Shown: positions 1 through 14,400 of the stretch, in pieces
Numbering within the stretch: the stretch's first letter is position 1
How the letters are laid out: every line of letters starts with the position of its first letter
From: Progne subis subis
Taxonomy: Eukaryota > Chordata > Aves > Passeriformes > Hirundinidae
DNA length: 64,000 bases
NCBI GenBank assembly: GCA_022316685.1
Contig: JAKJHU010000030.1
Location: 11,669,360-11,733,359 of the forward strand
Direction: 5' to 3'
Notes under the pieces: generated by a model
The model's database searches: none
Told to the model about the DNA's origin: nothing
What the model saw: the letters and a program-made list of their open reading frames with translations, nothing else
Program-made: the position numbers and the translations under genes

Positions 1-555
1 TACAGTGAAAACTCATTTCCCAAGCCCTCAATGAAATGAGGAAGAAATGATGTATTTTACTTTATTTTTGATTCCTAAAATTGAGTTATTTACTCCAAAT
101 AAGGATGCCTCCTGGCAAAGGATGTATCATTTTTTTGTCAGTGCTAAGCAGAGTTTTGCTGGAACTAGATGTCTCTTGCTCAGTGCCTCTTTTTGAGGGA
201 GAGTACATCTCTGCAGCTCTTCATGGAGAGGCTTTATGGCTCTGAATACTTAAAATTTCCTCTGCCAGAAGAAAGCTTTTCCGAAACCAGATAAACATGA
301 AATGCTCAGCAACACAATTCTGAAGAGTTGCTTTTTGAAACAGCTTTTCTTTCAGAGGAAGACATGGTTAACCACCTTTTGTGAGTGCTCTGAAAAGACA
401 TTTTACCTTGTATGATCTTAAGCCACAGTTTCTGGAACTCCAGTTAATGTTAAAGGGCTAATAAATCACCTTATGTCTTTCTGTCTCCCATTTTCTGCTG
501 TCAATTGGTACAGAAACTACTGAACTGCTAAAGAGGAAAGAGTTTTCATGAAAGC

Positions 556-607
556 TGGGTCTTTTGTTGTTGTGGGGTTTTTTTGTTGTCGTTTTTGTTT
601 TTGTTGG

Positions 608-638
<31 letters not shown>

Positions 639-639
639 T
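556..639. repeat. T/G-rich low-complexity tract with (GTTTT)n
   Basis: An irregular T/G tract that becomes a clean pentanucleotide array GTTTT from about 607 (G at 607, 612, 617, 622, 627 and 632) and ends in a short T run. It is simple repeat DNA. The overlapping open frames on both strands are translations of this tract and were not called. Confidence 0.9.
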
Positions 640-1073
640 CTGGAGCAGTAATACACATTCTGAATGTGAAATAAACATTGTTACAAAGTCACCAGTCCAA
701 AGTTTTGTTTCTTTGTGGGTTGCCATAAAGATCCACTGATGAATTTGATTCAAGACATTCCTTAGGTAGAACTGATTTTTCACTGAACATTCACACAAAT
801 TAAATGCTCCACATATTTGTTTCAACCCCAAAGTCTTTCTCCAAGCCCATCCTAAACTCATGGCCTATGAGATACTGGTGATCAGCCTTGCAAATCTTGT
901 TTGTTAAGAGCAACACTTACCATATTTTTCATATCCCTCCTGTGTACCAGTCTCACTGTGGTATCATGAAATAAAATCTCAGTCTGTTTCAAGTAAGAAT
1001 GCAATAGAACTTCCATGGATGGTGCCACTAATCTTGGCAGAACTTCTGGCAAGTGCAATAGGAGGATGTTAAA

Positions 1074-1118
1074 ATATATTTTATATTATATTATATTATA
1101 TTATATTATATTATATTA
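1074..1118. repeat. (ATATT)n microsatellite
   Basis: About eight nearly perfect copies of a 5-bp unit made only of A and T, opening from an ATATATT edge. It is a normal vertebrate microsatellite and probably length-polymorphic. Confidence 0.92.
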
Positions 1119-2559
1119 ATTACATTTCATTGTTGAATATTTCTTGAACTAAAATCTGAGCTATTATACTGTCACATAAAAGAAAGCCCTTAGAAACTTT
1201 TAAAGAAATCACTTAAAATATGTCATTTATGCCCTTTTAAGAGAGATGGACGTTCCTAATTTGAAAATCTTGATGATTAAGTCAAGTTCTTTTTTTTCTG
1301 CTCAATGTAACATATTACACCAAGCACACACTTAACTGTAAGACCTTAGTGCCACATAGGACAGTTCTTAATAAAATACTTATTTAATGACTCTGAGGCA
1401 ATTTTGAGCTGTACAACCAAGCTAATACAAGTGTGATTAAACATTGGGCTCCTTTTTCTCCCCATAGCATTCAGAACAGCACAGAGCTAAACACGCAGAG
1501 GCTTTTTTTTCCTCCTTAGTACATGAATTATTATATTTTCAGGACAGAGTATAATATTTATGAATTTTGGCAAGCAGCTGGGATTAGTAATGGTGTATCT
1601 CTATGTTTGCCTCATGACAGCATAACTTCACACAATTCTCTTCCCCACTTCCAGGCCACCAATATGAAGCCAACCATTGCTGTCAGGCTATTTGAATTTT
1701 GTCAGGGCTGTGACTGAAAGATCTGTATGCATCTTTGTCATATTAATCACAACCTAGTTTCTACCCACAGAGCACTGTGCTGGTGGGAGTGGGACTGCTT
1801 TTCTCTTCTCCCAGGTGACATGTGTGTCCTGGGGTCTCTGTAGCTTCTCAATTTAAGGATAGGAGGGGCCCAATATGCAGAAGCCAATGCCAATACTACA
1901 GGCAGGCTTTCAAAAATGCTTGATATGAGACCACCAGCTGCTGTGGAGAACCTTGGCTAGGTGAGAAGGCAAAGCAAAATCACCTAAAAACAGTTTCAGA
2001 CCCTAGTCAAAGCCCCTGGAGAAAACAAATTTCCAAAGAAGCACAAGCTATCTCAGCCTTTTATGGCAATGCCATATTTATTTTCCTTCTCTCTGCATTG
2101 AAAAGGACAGTTTGGCCTGAGTCACAATATAAATGCAGCACAGCAAGACAAACTTGACTGATGAGCATAAGAATACAGCAGTGGTTCATTGAATCAAAAG
2201 CTTTTATAAGCAACTAATGTAAATTAAAATGCTGAAAGGAAAGTTACCCAGGCTGCTTGAACCTGCTTTAAAAGCATACCAACACCCATATCCACACCCT
2301 TTTTTTACTTCTTTAGTTACTTCTGGAACTATAATATATAGTTTTTTATAATTAAATAAAAACCACAAACCAGAACTTTCAAACAGGATTGTACTTTAAC
2401 AAAATTCTTCCTCACAAGTGATTCAGTCTGCAATGCCCATTAATGGCTAACAGCTCAGTTAAAAAGGGTGAACAAAAAAGCCTTAAAATGTTTTATTGTT
2501 TAACGTGAAAGCACTCAGAACAATGGATGGGCATTTTTTTCTATGAATCAAAATAATCA

Positions 2560-2577
2560 CATTTAATTAATTAAATG
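2560..2577. repeat. 18-bp perfect palindrome
   Basis: The bases from 2560 to 2577 (CATTTAATTAATTAAATG) equal their own reverse complement over all 18 positions. The centre holds overlapping TAATTA cores, the preferred site of many homeodomain proteins. In AT-rich DNA such a palindrome can also arise by chance, so no function is claimed. Confidence 0.6.
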
Positions 2578-5500
2578 CACACAACATCTGATTCTGTAGC
2601 TCTTCTGTGCATGGAAGTCCAGTGGGTTTAATAAGATGCAACACAATAGAGTCACTTCAGTGCGTTTGTCTCTAACCTACAAAATGAGGGCAGTTAGTTT
2701 ACTTGCATATAAGCTTACTCCTGGATGAATATCTGTTTTCTCCACCTACTGCACACAGGTTTTGGTTTTTGAGAAGTAGCTACCAGCTATGGCTTTAAAA
2801 CCCAGACCAGAAACAAAGCAGGAAATCACTCCAAATGCCAGTTGAATTCAGGAGTATCAGGAGTTAATTTTTATCTTTGAGAAACATTATAGTGTCAAAA
2901 ACCAGATACCTGGAAACAGAAAACCCATTTCTGAAATACCTGTCTTTAGGCTATGTCAGGTTACTTCTAGGTTCAGTCAGGAATTTTCAAGAGACTTGAG
3001 TATCTATGTTGAGTAGAAATATGAGCAGAACAGTATAGAGTATGAAGCCAGATGAACATCTGAGGAAAAAAAAAAAGCGGTTTAGGAATTTATTTATTCA
3101 TCTAGTCAATATGATTGCCTCCCTTCTGAACAAAACTGCAGAGCATTATTATACCAATATCCTGGTGACAGTAGACTTCCTGGGAGGTCTATTAATTGTG
3201 TGTTAGTCTCTTGGATATACCTGTCTGCAGTACAAGGGCAGAGATCGATTTTTAGTGTCATGTTTAAAAAGAAAATAATCAGATCGTTCAAAGACAGGAA
3301 TATATTGACAACACCATCCCATTCCACCCCGAATAAATCCAAGATGTATCTCTTATTTTATCTTGAATATGAGGGTGATTTAACTCAGAAGATAAAGTAG
3401 GTCGGTTGTCAGTAAATACTTTTCAGAGTATCTGCTGCCATTTGGAGTTAGGGCATGGCAATCAAATCATTACAGGGGAAATAAATGTACTCTGGGACCA
3501 AGGTTTTCCAAACCACCATTTCTTGAGATAATCTAACTTCTCTTCCCTTAGTACTAAAATGGTAACAAAAAAGGCAAAAAGACAACCCATCCTGGCAGGA
3601 GTTTAGGCTTTGCGAAAACTCAGCTGAGCAAGAAAGATCAGAGCAGACTGTAAGACATCATTCCTCCAAGCCATTTGCATAAGAATGAAAGTTTATATAG
3701 CACCCCAGAGCTGCTAAAAGGAAGACAGATCATGGCAAGAGGTACTAGAGAAGAATCAAGTGCTGAGCTGCCTTTCAGGAACAAAGCAGTCATGAAATAT
3801 TGAACATGTGTGTGTGTGCATGTACAGGTGGCAAATATGGGAAGTAATGGGCCCAATTTGTTTCCATCCTCATCCTGCAAAATTAGTCTTATCAAATGTG
3901 ACTGTAACAAGACCCAGTAAACTGATCTCTCAGCAGTGAGTAGAAGGCTGTTGGTTCATCTTGCTTTGCAAGCACCACATCAGTTTGTCTCATGTTAGTT
4001 TTATGTTCTTGTTAGAGACAAAATGGTTGATAAAGGAGGTATCAACCTGGTGCAAGTCGGCCATGTGCTAGTGTTTGGGCAGACAGTCTCCAGAGGATCC
4101 CCTGGAGATAGATAATTCATTGGTTGTCTTACCCAAAAATTTGGTCAATAGTGGTAAGTACTGTATTGTGTCAGTCATTTTCAAAGGAATTGTATTAGAA
4201 TATATATAATATTTCATTCAGTCATCTATTCACAAAGTATGTTATACATTTTCAAGTATATACCACAACATGTCTACTTGCACATTGTTTTTCTTCCTGA
4301 AAAATTGTATTTACAGTATGTCTCTGCACAGATACCCAGATGTTTTGATTTCCGTAACTTTATTTTTACAAATGCTAAATGGCCACAGTTGTCATTGAAC
4401 CTTTGAAGACTGATGTATAACATTATAGATTAACCTTCCTTTGTCTAAAACACATCTTATTGGGTCTAGGGTTTTTGAACATACAACCCTCCAGACTGGA
4501 AAGAGATATTAACCTTCTGCAACATAAAAAAATGTATTGACCTCAGAAAGAAATGAAAGTTGGGAACTGAAATCCTTTCATGACATAATTCTGGTTTTAC
4601 ATACAGACACCATTCCTGGTTTGAGATGCTGTTTTGGCTTGGCATGATTAAGCATCAATATTTCTTAAATAAAGAGAGAAGAGATAACTGTCTGCTTAAC
4701 ATTTAGAAAAATGAAAACAGTTTGGTAAACATAAACGTTTATGAAGTGTAAGGGAAATATATGAGTGGGCTGAGGGCAGCTGAAGTGAAGAAAGGTCAGG
4801 ATAATTATTCTTAGCATAGAGCTTTAAAAATTATCAAATATATGATTGTTTTTTAATATATGATAAATATACCACACTTCCTCTTTCTTTGTACCTATGA
4901 TTGAATTTTATCCCTATAGGCATTAATGAAGTATGTGGGCCATCTCCTGGCGACCTGTTGCTGGCCCTGGCTTGATCATGAAGTTAAACTGCACGGTCCC
5001 TTCAATAATCCATGGTCCCATGGTTTTGATTGATTATGGCCAGTCTACTGTGAGAGTTCTTGCTTATCTTCATACATTTTATGGTCATCTTACTCACCTG
5101 CTAACCCTTGTTTTCTCAATAGCACTGTAGCTTGAGTGTGGCCCAGGAGCCACACTACACTAAATTTTCTTGAGTTCAATAAACCTAACAGCCTTGACTG
5201 GGGTTTTTATTTGTCAATACTCTTCAGTTCATCTTATTACACTCTTCATTGTTGTTGGCACTAAATGGCCTTAGAGCATATAGGGAAGTTTGTGTGGGAG
5301 ATTCAAAATGGCAATGCAACAGCCACTGAACAGTTTCCTTATAAGTGCCCAGCATGCATGTGCTAAAGCCTTGGCTTAGGCAAGTGTGTGCCACTTGAGT
5401 GTGCACTCAGTTATCTGGAAATTGAAGCAGTATGTGCCATTAAATAGGCACTTAAAGGGAGACTAAGAGAAAAAATTTGTTGGCCTAAGATATGAGCATA

Positions 5501-7239
5501 AATGTTATGTTTTGATAGCATAGGTAATTTTCTTCTCTGTTCACAGAGCATAGACATCTAGTCTGACCACTGAGTATTTTTTTTTCCTGTTTACATATTT
5601 TATCTGCCAGAACTTCTCACTAACAATTTTTGAGTCTCCTGAATCTTCCACTATTTTTTTTTATTTCAAAATACTTTTTTTTAAAAAATGTAAATATATT
5701 GTTTTGCTATATCCAAACTCAAATTTTATATCTCATATTTGATTTTAATTAAGAAACTAATCTACTCCTTTAACTAAGGAGAATAAGGGGATGCAAATTA
5801 CAAGCTTTGCTTGAACCAAAGCAAACTGGTTTTCATTTCAGTAAAAGAATAAAAATATTAGGTCTATATAAGACAAACTTTTCTTTCTCTAGTTCAGCAG
5901 TTATCTGCAAGAACAATTCATGAGGTTCTATTTAACCTATTCTGATTTCATGGACACTTTGGCTTTATTAAGACTTCTGAACACAAAGTTCACCAATTGT
6001 CTTTCAAAATAATTTGAGGAAGCCAAGAATCAGTGCTATGAGGGAGATCTGCAATCTAAATGCCCTGTTTGAGTGATCAATGGTACCCATAGAAAAATGA
6101 GATTATTTTGCATAGGAGTTATTATCCAGCTTGTTTATGTCTGCTTTAAATACTTCAAGAGAAAGCACATTTTTGGCACACTCAAGCACCAAAGTGTTAC
6201 TAGTTCATGACCTTATTCATTCATTATTGAAAAGCATCACCCCAAACACCTGGTTAAAATAACTTAGCCTCATGTCCCAAAGTTAATTTAACTATTAAGG
6301 TATCAAAGAATTTGGCACTGAGTTAATAAATCATTCTAGTAAGCATTGTTATGAAGTCGGGTGCAGAAAGAAGCAAATAACCCCATGGAAATCAATCTGT
6401 CAAGGGCTGAAAATAAATTACTGTAAAATGGAGTGTGTTTTAACCACTCCTCAGCTGTTCGACTGTTGAGCCACAAAAATACAGACCTTTTCTGTGTACT
6501 GCAGAGCAGATAGTGTCAATATGTCTGACTTCAGAACCAAGTATTTACAACAGAACAAAGCAGTACTAAAATATATGCTTGTGGGACGGACAAGCAAATT
6601 GAAAAATTGATTAAATTCCTCGATAGTATTGTAAGAAAGGTGTGTTAGAAATGTTAAAGATAAAAGATAGTTCTACCTGGGTTAGAATTAGTCAGCATTG
6701 CAGGAGAAAGGCATGGAATACTTACATCATAGCCTTTCTAATGGAAGGCATAGCATCAGCAAACTCTGAATACAGATGTGGAAAAACAGGAAGGTTAATC
6801 ATCAAATTAAACATAGGGGAATAGATTCAAACTACACTCTCTACACATGTGTTGATAATGGATGATGGCCCTATTTCCCCATAGAGGGTGAGCATAAAGC
6901 TTGTGCAAGGACTGACTTCATTATATAGACTTAATATTAATAGTTGAAGGAGCTATCATCAAGGGTCATTGGCCTCCTGTTTGCTATGACTGCAGAGGTA
7001 TCCCTCTGTTGAATTATGCATAGCTATATTTATGTTCTAATTTAAATATCATTTAATATTTAGTTTGTATAGGGGTTTTTTGCATAGTTAAATATATGGT
7101 CATCTGCAGTTCACCAAGCCTGTAGGTTTCAGGGCCACATAACAGAGCCTGGATTTCTTTTCCTATGAACTACCTACCTCTACTTGCAGGAGCTTAGTTT
7201 TCCAAACCTGAAAAAAAGATTAAATCATCTTCTCATCTG

Positions 7240-7263
7240 AAAAAAAAAAAAAAAAAAAAAAAA
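7240..7263. repeat. Poly(A) run, 24 bases
   Basis: Uninterrupted run of A. No retrogene or LINE body ending in it was recognised on the left side, and no flanking target duplication was seen by eye, so it is called a homopolymer and not a retroposon tail. Confidence 0.85.
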
Positions 7264-8400
7264 GAGTCTAACGTGCTGTCTGCCCCAAAGGGACCCAAAG
7301 GCATCCTTTCCTTTGGAAGCACAAATTAAAGAAATGAATTTCGTTTTCTTAGGTTATTTAAAACTTCAATCATTTGGATGTTTATTAGATGCAGGAAAGA
7401 CATTGTGAAGATTTATATTTTATGCCTAGCATTTTGTTATGCAAGATGTTGAATCAGCTACTTGAGCAGAAAACCAGAAAAATTCACAAAACATGGGTAG
7501 CTCACTGTATGTCTTGTTCTAGTAGAAATCTGTGGGGAAGGAAGAGAAGGTTTCAGGCCTCCTTTTCCTAGTACATCCTTCCTATAGATGAGACAGAGGA
7601 AAAAATATCTTTCCCCTGGAACATAAAGTTTATGCCTACAGTGCTCAGCGGAGAGGCAGTTTAAGGTGGGCTGAGCACCCAGACAGACAGACAGGCTGCC
7701 TCCAGCATGCTGTTTGACTGTAGTTGAGGCTCCAATATCAACCCTTGCCAAGGACTGCTAGTTGAGTTGAGGCTCCAATATCAACCCTTGCCAAGGACTC
7801 CGAACCTCAGGAAGCGATGACCTGTAGGAGGACTGGCCTAACTCATGGCCACTGCCTCCGGTCTGAATAAGCAGTGGGCTGTGTCTATGCTAGAGGAGCC
7901 CTACAAGTGGGGGGAGGCTATTTCATGAAATATTTGCAGATAATGGGCAAGTCCTGTCATGAGAACAGATTTGCTCTCTCCTGGCTTCCCAAGTTACCCC
8001 AGAGGAGTGAAAAAGAGCCAGACCATTAATCCACTTACCCTTGCACCAGCCTGCAGAACTGGCTGCATGCACCAGAGGAATGGTGCAGTCTACATGCCAA
8101 AACCTGCGTGCTGGAGAACTGCAGGCAGGATTTTGCCTCAGGGGTCACAGTCCCTCCTCAGCTACTCCTGAGCCTGTCTGGCTCCACTCCTCAAAGACCC
8201 TGGGCTCCTCTGCCCACAACAGTCACACGAAACCCCACCAAAACTTTTAGGATTCTTCAGGCCAAGATCAGCAACCTCCAACTCCACATGTGCCCTCCAG
8301 CCAGGAACCACAGAGACCTGGGGTGGGGGTGAGGTGTGGGATACAACACAGGGTAATGCACTTAGAATAAGCCTCAACGCTCCTGCTGCAAAACTCTTGG
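7264..8400. other. Locally GC-richer non-coding patch, origin unknown
   Basis: From about 7640 to 8340 the sequence is clearly richer in C and G than its flanks and carries several short overlapping frames on both strands (8041-8250 +, 8108-8332 +, 8162-8377 -, 7458-7751 -). None of the translations looks like a known protein family, and the overlap of several frames in the same 300 bases points to composition and not coding. It could be a worn transposon that I cannot name. A 35-bp direct duplication lies inside at 7722-7799. Confidence 0.5.
7722..7799. repeat. Direct duplication, 35-bp copies, 43-bp period
   Basis: Bases 7722-7756 and 7765-7799 are identical over 35 positions (starting AGTTGAGGCTCC and ending CCAAGGACT), separated by 8 bp. 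The perfect identity suggests a recent local duplication, for example by replication slippage. There is no sign of a transposon terminus. Confidence 0.9.
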
Positions 8401-11400
8401 CCAGGCCGAAGCTATCTGAATACAGTTCAACACATCCTTAATATCATCAACTTAGAACTGCAGCAGGGATAGCACAAATTAAGTGTGTGTTTTCAAAAAG
8501 ATCTGGCCCCTAATCTAAAATTCCTGACACAAGCAAATATATAATTAATCTAGCTGAAAATGTCTCCAAAAATAATTCTTTTTCTTGACTTTGACAAATA
8601 AGCTCTCTGTTTATGTTACAAGATGAACAATACAGTAGTGTATACCCTTCCCCTAATGGACCTTCATACTTTCAAAATTAATTACTCCAACAAGTCTATA
8701 AATTGTGAAAACGACATGTTTTGCCTTTTTTGGTCATACCTGTAAAAAAATTACTATATTTGTAGGAAGTTTTTACTTAAAAAATTAAACGCCTCTCATT
8801 TATCTTTGTACTTAATTAGATATTATACAAGTGGAAGGAGGTTTGTTATATCACTTATGAAAACAAAATAGGGTTATCAAACTCGGGTTGTGTAATGACT
8901 TTCTTGCAATATCTGATGAATTAGGTTTTCTGAAGTGGGTGCTGATATTTTTCATCTCATTTACCAAGCTGGAGATCCTAAGATTATTGTTTCTCAGTTC
9001 AGATTTTTGCTATATTTTGTTTTAAGCTGATCAAGTTCAGGTATGCATCCATGGAGATGTATTTACAATTTAAGAGAGCAGTCTACAGTGGTAGATAAGC
9101 TGGATCTAAACAAGCTGTACTATATTACACCTGAAAGGGCCGTGCAGGCTCATGCTCCCAAAGCAGTGGCCAAGCAGGCTGGTAGTCAGATCCACTTTTT
9201 GTCTGAGTTCCCTAGCTGGGACATTAATCTGTGCAGAAATCAGCTTTGATACATTCTGCACAGAGGTCAATATATTGTGTTTAACACCACTGAATTGAGC
9301 AAATTCAATTGAGGCCACTTATGAATTTTTTTACCATCATTGCTATTTTTTCTAAGGTCAGGACTGGAAAAAGGGGCTATCAAAAAAGGCTGAGGAATGA
9401 ATCCACCATAGGAAACGCCATTATGGCATAAAGAGGAGATAAGCCCATTAGGAGAGCCAGGGAGTAGTTAGTGAAGGAATGCTGTGGTCAGTAGTGTTAA
9501 TAGCTGTATCAATAATATTCAAACAGGACAGATCCCAGCCTTAGGGTGTCTTGTTTCGACATCAGACATTGCATAGCACAGATATTTTCAGTATGCATTT
9601 AAGTATAAACTGTTATTAAACCTGATATGGTGACTTGGAAACTTCTGAAGTACCAAGGAAATTCAATTTGGCTATCATTTTGTGGGAAGAAATGTACCAT
9701 TTGCTCAGGAATAAGTAAAGATAAACTCATGGGAAGTTATAATAGTGAAGGGGGAGAGAAACATGCTGCCTTTTTCTAACTTAGAGAATGGACATTTCAG
9801 CACTTTCATGTAGTGAATCCCTCAAATACAATACCCAACCATATAAAATGCATGGGATCAATTCTAGATTTTAAAAATAAGTCAAGAGAGGGAATCTATA
9901 GAAATGCAGAATTTAGTGTATAAGCTGCTTATGTAATTTTTTACATCAGACTTCTCACCAAAACAACTAAGAAAAGAAGGATTTCTATTGTAAAAGTCCC
10001 CATTTCAGACCAGAACAACTCTGATTCCCACCTGGGTTTTGATTCAGCCCTTAGCTTGAACCCAGCTGACTGTTTCTGCTACTGTCAATGTCTATTTATC
10101 TTGCTTTTTCAAGCATTTGGAGATTATAATAACTAGCAATGAATTTGCTAAGCTTACACTGAGCAGTGATTATCTACATCCTGAAAATATTCAGATCTCA
10201 TTGTCAAGCTGACTTGACTCCTGCTGGTGTTCATGGGAATTAATTCTGGGAACTAATTATGAAGCCATACACACTGTGCCCAACGTGTGCAAACAGTTTG
10301 GTACAGCCCAGTGAGAGAGATTCTTGTCAGTCCTGTTTACCCACCTTCCCCACCCCTGAACTGCACCCTCCGGCTGCATATCTAGACCATCCCAGCAAAT
10401 TAACAGACCCTCTGTAAATCAGCTCATTAACCTAATCAAAACCTTAACTTACTGTGATGTCCCACCCTGAAGTGCAAAGGAGCACCCAAGATTCATAGAT
10501 GTTCATGGGTGAAAATATTGACAAAAGTCAGGGGCTCCTCTCTTCTTATAAAGCTTACAAAATTAGTCAATTGCATATTTGGAATGGAAATTGGTGTATT
10601 AGTCCCTGACCTACTATATAAGCACGTGGCAATAGATTTTAAGTAAAGGAGGGAGGAAAAAAATAGACATGTTTTCCCTACCCTGATGTAAGTTTCTTAC
10701 TTTATATGCAAAACAGTTATCATATGCAGTCTGTTCTTCTAGGGTTGGAGGGCTTCAGTGGTCTTGCATAGTTTTGATCTCCCTCTACAATCCATACCCA
10801 CTTCTTAATCTCATTCCTGTGCTTGCACTGTTCTGTATTGTGCTTATCTCTAGGAACTAGAACAAGGATGTTTGTCCTGGAAAAGTGCTGCCCTACCTCG
10901 ACATCGCCCTCTTCTCCTGCCACAACTTGTTCTTTTCCACAGAGTTGTAATATCACAGTAAGCCTTGGTTATTGCCAACAATTCTAGGCTAGCTCCACAG
11001 ACATCTGACTATTGAGGTCTAAGATATACATATTAGCCCCTTATCTCCTGGATTTCCACACATCAAAAACTAACCCACCTAAAGAATGGCATCAGAAAAT
11101 ACAATAGTTAATGGTATATGAGTTTGCTTGGTGAACAGAACTGGTTTTCCAAAGATAAGATTGTTAGGGTCAAAGTAAAGTAAGTGACTATAGACCAGTG
11201 CAGTAAAGAGGGTTGATTGGAAGAGAATGAAATGGCAAGTGGGATCCCTTCTTTTCAGCAGTAGGTTGTTATGAATATTCACCCTCAATACAAAATATTA
11301 TCCTGAGTTTATAAAGAATGTTATAAAGATCTTGCTTTTGCAAGATCCTGGCCTAAGACCCACTTTTTACTCAGTGTAAAAATCACTGAAATCAATCAAA

Positions 11401-14400
11401 ATACCAATTTAATAAAAAGAAGAAAACCTAAAATGGTGTGCCAGCAGAGTTATTGTGTACTATTATTAAGCTAATGTAATTTAAATTTAATTCTGGGATG
11501 TACACAATGTCATTTACAATGACAAGGTGTAACTTCTTTGGAAGAAGGATGAAGCAGCTTCAAAAAGCAGGTCAATGGAAATCTCTCCATCTCCCACTCT
11601 GCTTAAATCACGGTTTGCCAACAGATGTGGCAACATTGAAGTTATCTCTATTAATTGATATCTATTACTGTCAGTACATGACAAGGTTATATGGCTTCAC
11701 AAAACCGCAAACAGTCTGTAGCAGATGATGGCAAAAACTTAAGTTCTGTGCCTAGGTCACCACAGAGAGCAGGGTGGACTGGTGTGGTGGATCCTGCTCT
11801 GTACCTACTGCATTCACCACCAAGAGCCTCAGCCATCAGTTACAGGAACCACTAGAAAAGCAAAAACATTTTCTTTTGCTTCTATATTATCCACAGACCT
11901 GCAGACCTTGGTTGAGCTCAAGCCATAAATGCAGAGATGATTTGACATTTCATTTCTTATTTCTGTCCCAGCCCAAGCAGGTCATGGAGCAGGTCAAACT
12001 GTAGCTCTGCAGTGGAGCACTGGAGAAACACATTCCTCTAGCATGTGACTGTGCAGGAAGGAAAGGACACTCTGCCAATTAAATATGAAATAATACTTAG
12101 GGATATGACTATCAATGATATTCAGTACTCCTGGTGAGCATTTGTTTTTTCCTACCTGTTGCTATTCAGCCACAGTTAGCTGCTGAGTGCTGGAAAAGAG
12201 CTGGCAAGAGAGAGGCACAAAATTATCTGATGAACAGTGGTTCGTAGAAGCAATTGCGTCAATGCCTCTTGATGTGGGGGACCCCTGCGTCAGCTGCCAT
12301 CTCTGGAGCAATGAATTTGTGCTGATCCTTCCACCACAGGTTGTCAGCAATAGGTGAAGCACAGAAAATACAATGAACCAGAACACCTCCTTGGACTGTC
12401 AAAATAATGTGTAACACCACAGAACATGAATCAGTCAACTCTTTGACTTTTCCCTCAGTGGATATACTGCCAAACACCTGGCCATAAGGAAAGGGCATTT
12501 GTTTATAGAAAGAAATTTCAAATCAGATCAAATCTCCCTCAAATTATATGATTTCTTAATAACCTGATTTTAAAGATGACCATCAAAGCACTAGCCTAAC
12601 TTAATCATTCTTAGGACCTTACTTTCTTTTATTTTCTTTTTTTTCCCCCCTTCTTTTATGTTCTTACCTATCATCACAAAAAAAAAAAAAATAATGACTC
12701 ATTCTGGTTGGTTAGATCTTACTTAGACTGCCTGGCTCATGGAGTTTCTCTCAACTACACAAAGACCAATCCCTACCTTGGTAGCACATCTCCAAGCCCT
12801 TGCTTAATTTCAGTCCAGTGATTTGACCCCCAGAGCTAAAAGACTATACAATAAAATAAGCCTGCCCACAGCAAGAGCAGTGTAACTCTTAAAAATTGAG
12901 TGGACATTATACTGCCTCCAAATTTTGGCATAGGTGCACTTCTGGTGGATAGGTGAGAACTTTTAAAACCTCATCTTATGCTCTTGAAAGATGGGTTGCA
13001 ACTACAGAAGCCAGAGAAACTTCAGATGTTGGTCTAGGCAGTATCTATGCTGTAAACATATAAAGACAATCGTGGCTGGGAGGTGGCATGGATAAGGCAT
13101 GTTTTCAGCAGGCGGACAAATGCTCCTGAGGAGTAAGCATGTATAAGGAAGGAATGCATTAAATCAAAACATTATTTCTTTTGATTACTTCAGACTTACT
13201 TTTGAGTCGGCAAGTAGAGACCAACATACAGCCATCTGTGCTGATTGTTTTGTCTTTCTCTGATTCTACTTCAAAATTCCTCGTTTCTTCTCCTCCACCC
13301 TCTTTATTTTTCCATATTTCCTGACATTCAAACCTCAAGTCACACCCAAACCAAAAATAATCATATTTTAAATTAGATCAAACCACATGATCTCATTCTG
13401 AACGTGACCAAATGAGTTTGACAGTTCCATTGCCCCCAGTGCTTATGAACAATCTCCATTTCCCAGTGGCTTGGATGAATAGCTGAAAGGCAGTGAACTC
13501 ACATGCTCAAAGGAGACTATTTGTCAATGTCTAAAACTTTGGCAAATGTCTCACTGTGCTTTTCAAAATATTTCTGGAGTTACAGGAGATATCCAGACCA
13601 TTGGATCATTTTTATGTATTTGGAAACATCTGTATTTAAGAAGCTCTCTTCACCCACATCAATATCTGTTCTACAAGCCACTGGTTAACATGTAATCAAA
13701 GCATGGGAAGTTTTTTATACCTTCTCCCAAGCAAAGCCACTACAGAGTCCACAGTACATCAGAGATTAATATTTGAGGAGATTACTTGGCAAACTAAAAT
13801 TGAACAGTGCCAATCACATTTTAGTGAGACATAACATCCTAACTGGGTTTTATAATTTAAATTATTTCATAATCAGTATATATATTTAATGTGGAAACTA
13901 AACACTAAGGAAACCATAAATTTCCTTTTCATTCACAATTTACAGCTCAGGAAGACTTGAGGATACATTGCATTCTTTTATGTATGCTGTCAATGCGTTT
14001 CACTACTTGTTACAATAACATGATGCAATGTTCACTCCAGGTTGGAGTTTACTGATGTACTTCAGGTTGTGTAGATGAGAGTTCATTTTCTATCAAGAAA
14101 TTCTTATACATAAAGTTTAAGGTGCATCTCTCTCAATAAAAGCTTACCATGGAATAGGGTAGGTTTAAAGGTAGATTTTTTATTTTTTTTTTAATGAGGT
14201 TTTAGCTAAAAATAATGACAAATTTGACAAGAAAATTGTCCTCAAAACGTTTTTTACTATTGTGAGTCGGAGAATCTTGCCAATTTTGGAACCAAAATGT
14301 GAAGATACTTCAGATTTTAGCAATGATGTCTGATCACCCACTTGTTTCTCAGACAACTGTTTTTTAATATGTCAGAAAAAAAGGATTTTACTTGATATTT

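Larger units (their letters stand above)
1..7239. other. AT-rich non-coding sequence, no gene recognised
   Basis: I see no coding exon, RNA gene or recognisable transposon here. Open frames are short (at most about 114 codons), overlap each other on both strands and follow low-complexity composition; the one at 517-861 on the minus strand owes part of its length to the T/G-rich tract. Content worth noting is limited to a GTTTT array, an ATATT array and an 18-bp palindrome, listed separately. A stretch at about 4930-5190 is a little GC-richer and ends with an AATAAA at about 5181, but no LTR boundary or duplicated target could be seen. Likely intergenic or intronic. Confidence 0.7.

Noticed and set aside
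4930..5190. Possible LTR ending in TTCAATAAACC
   Set aside because: There is an AATAAA, but no TG/CA termini, no TATA box at suitable spacing and no flanking duplication could be found.
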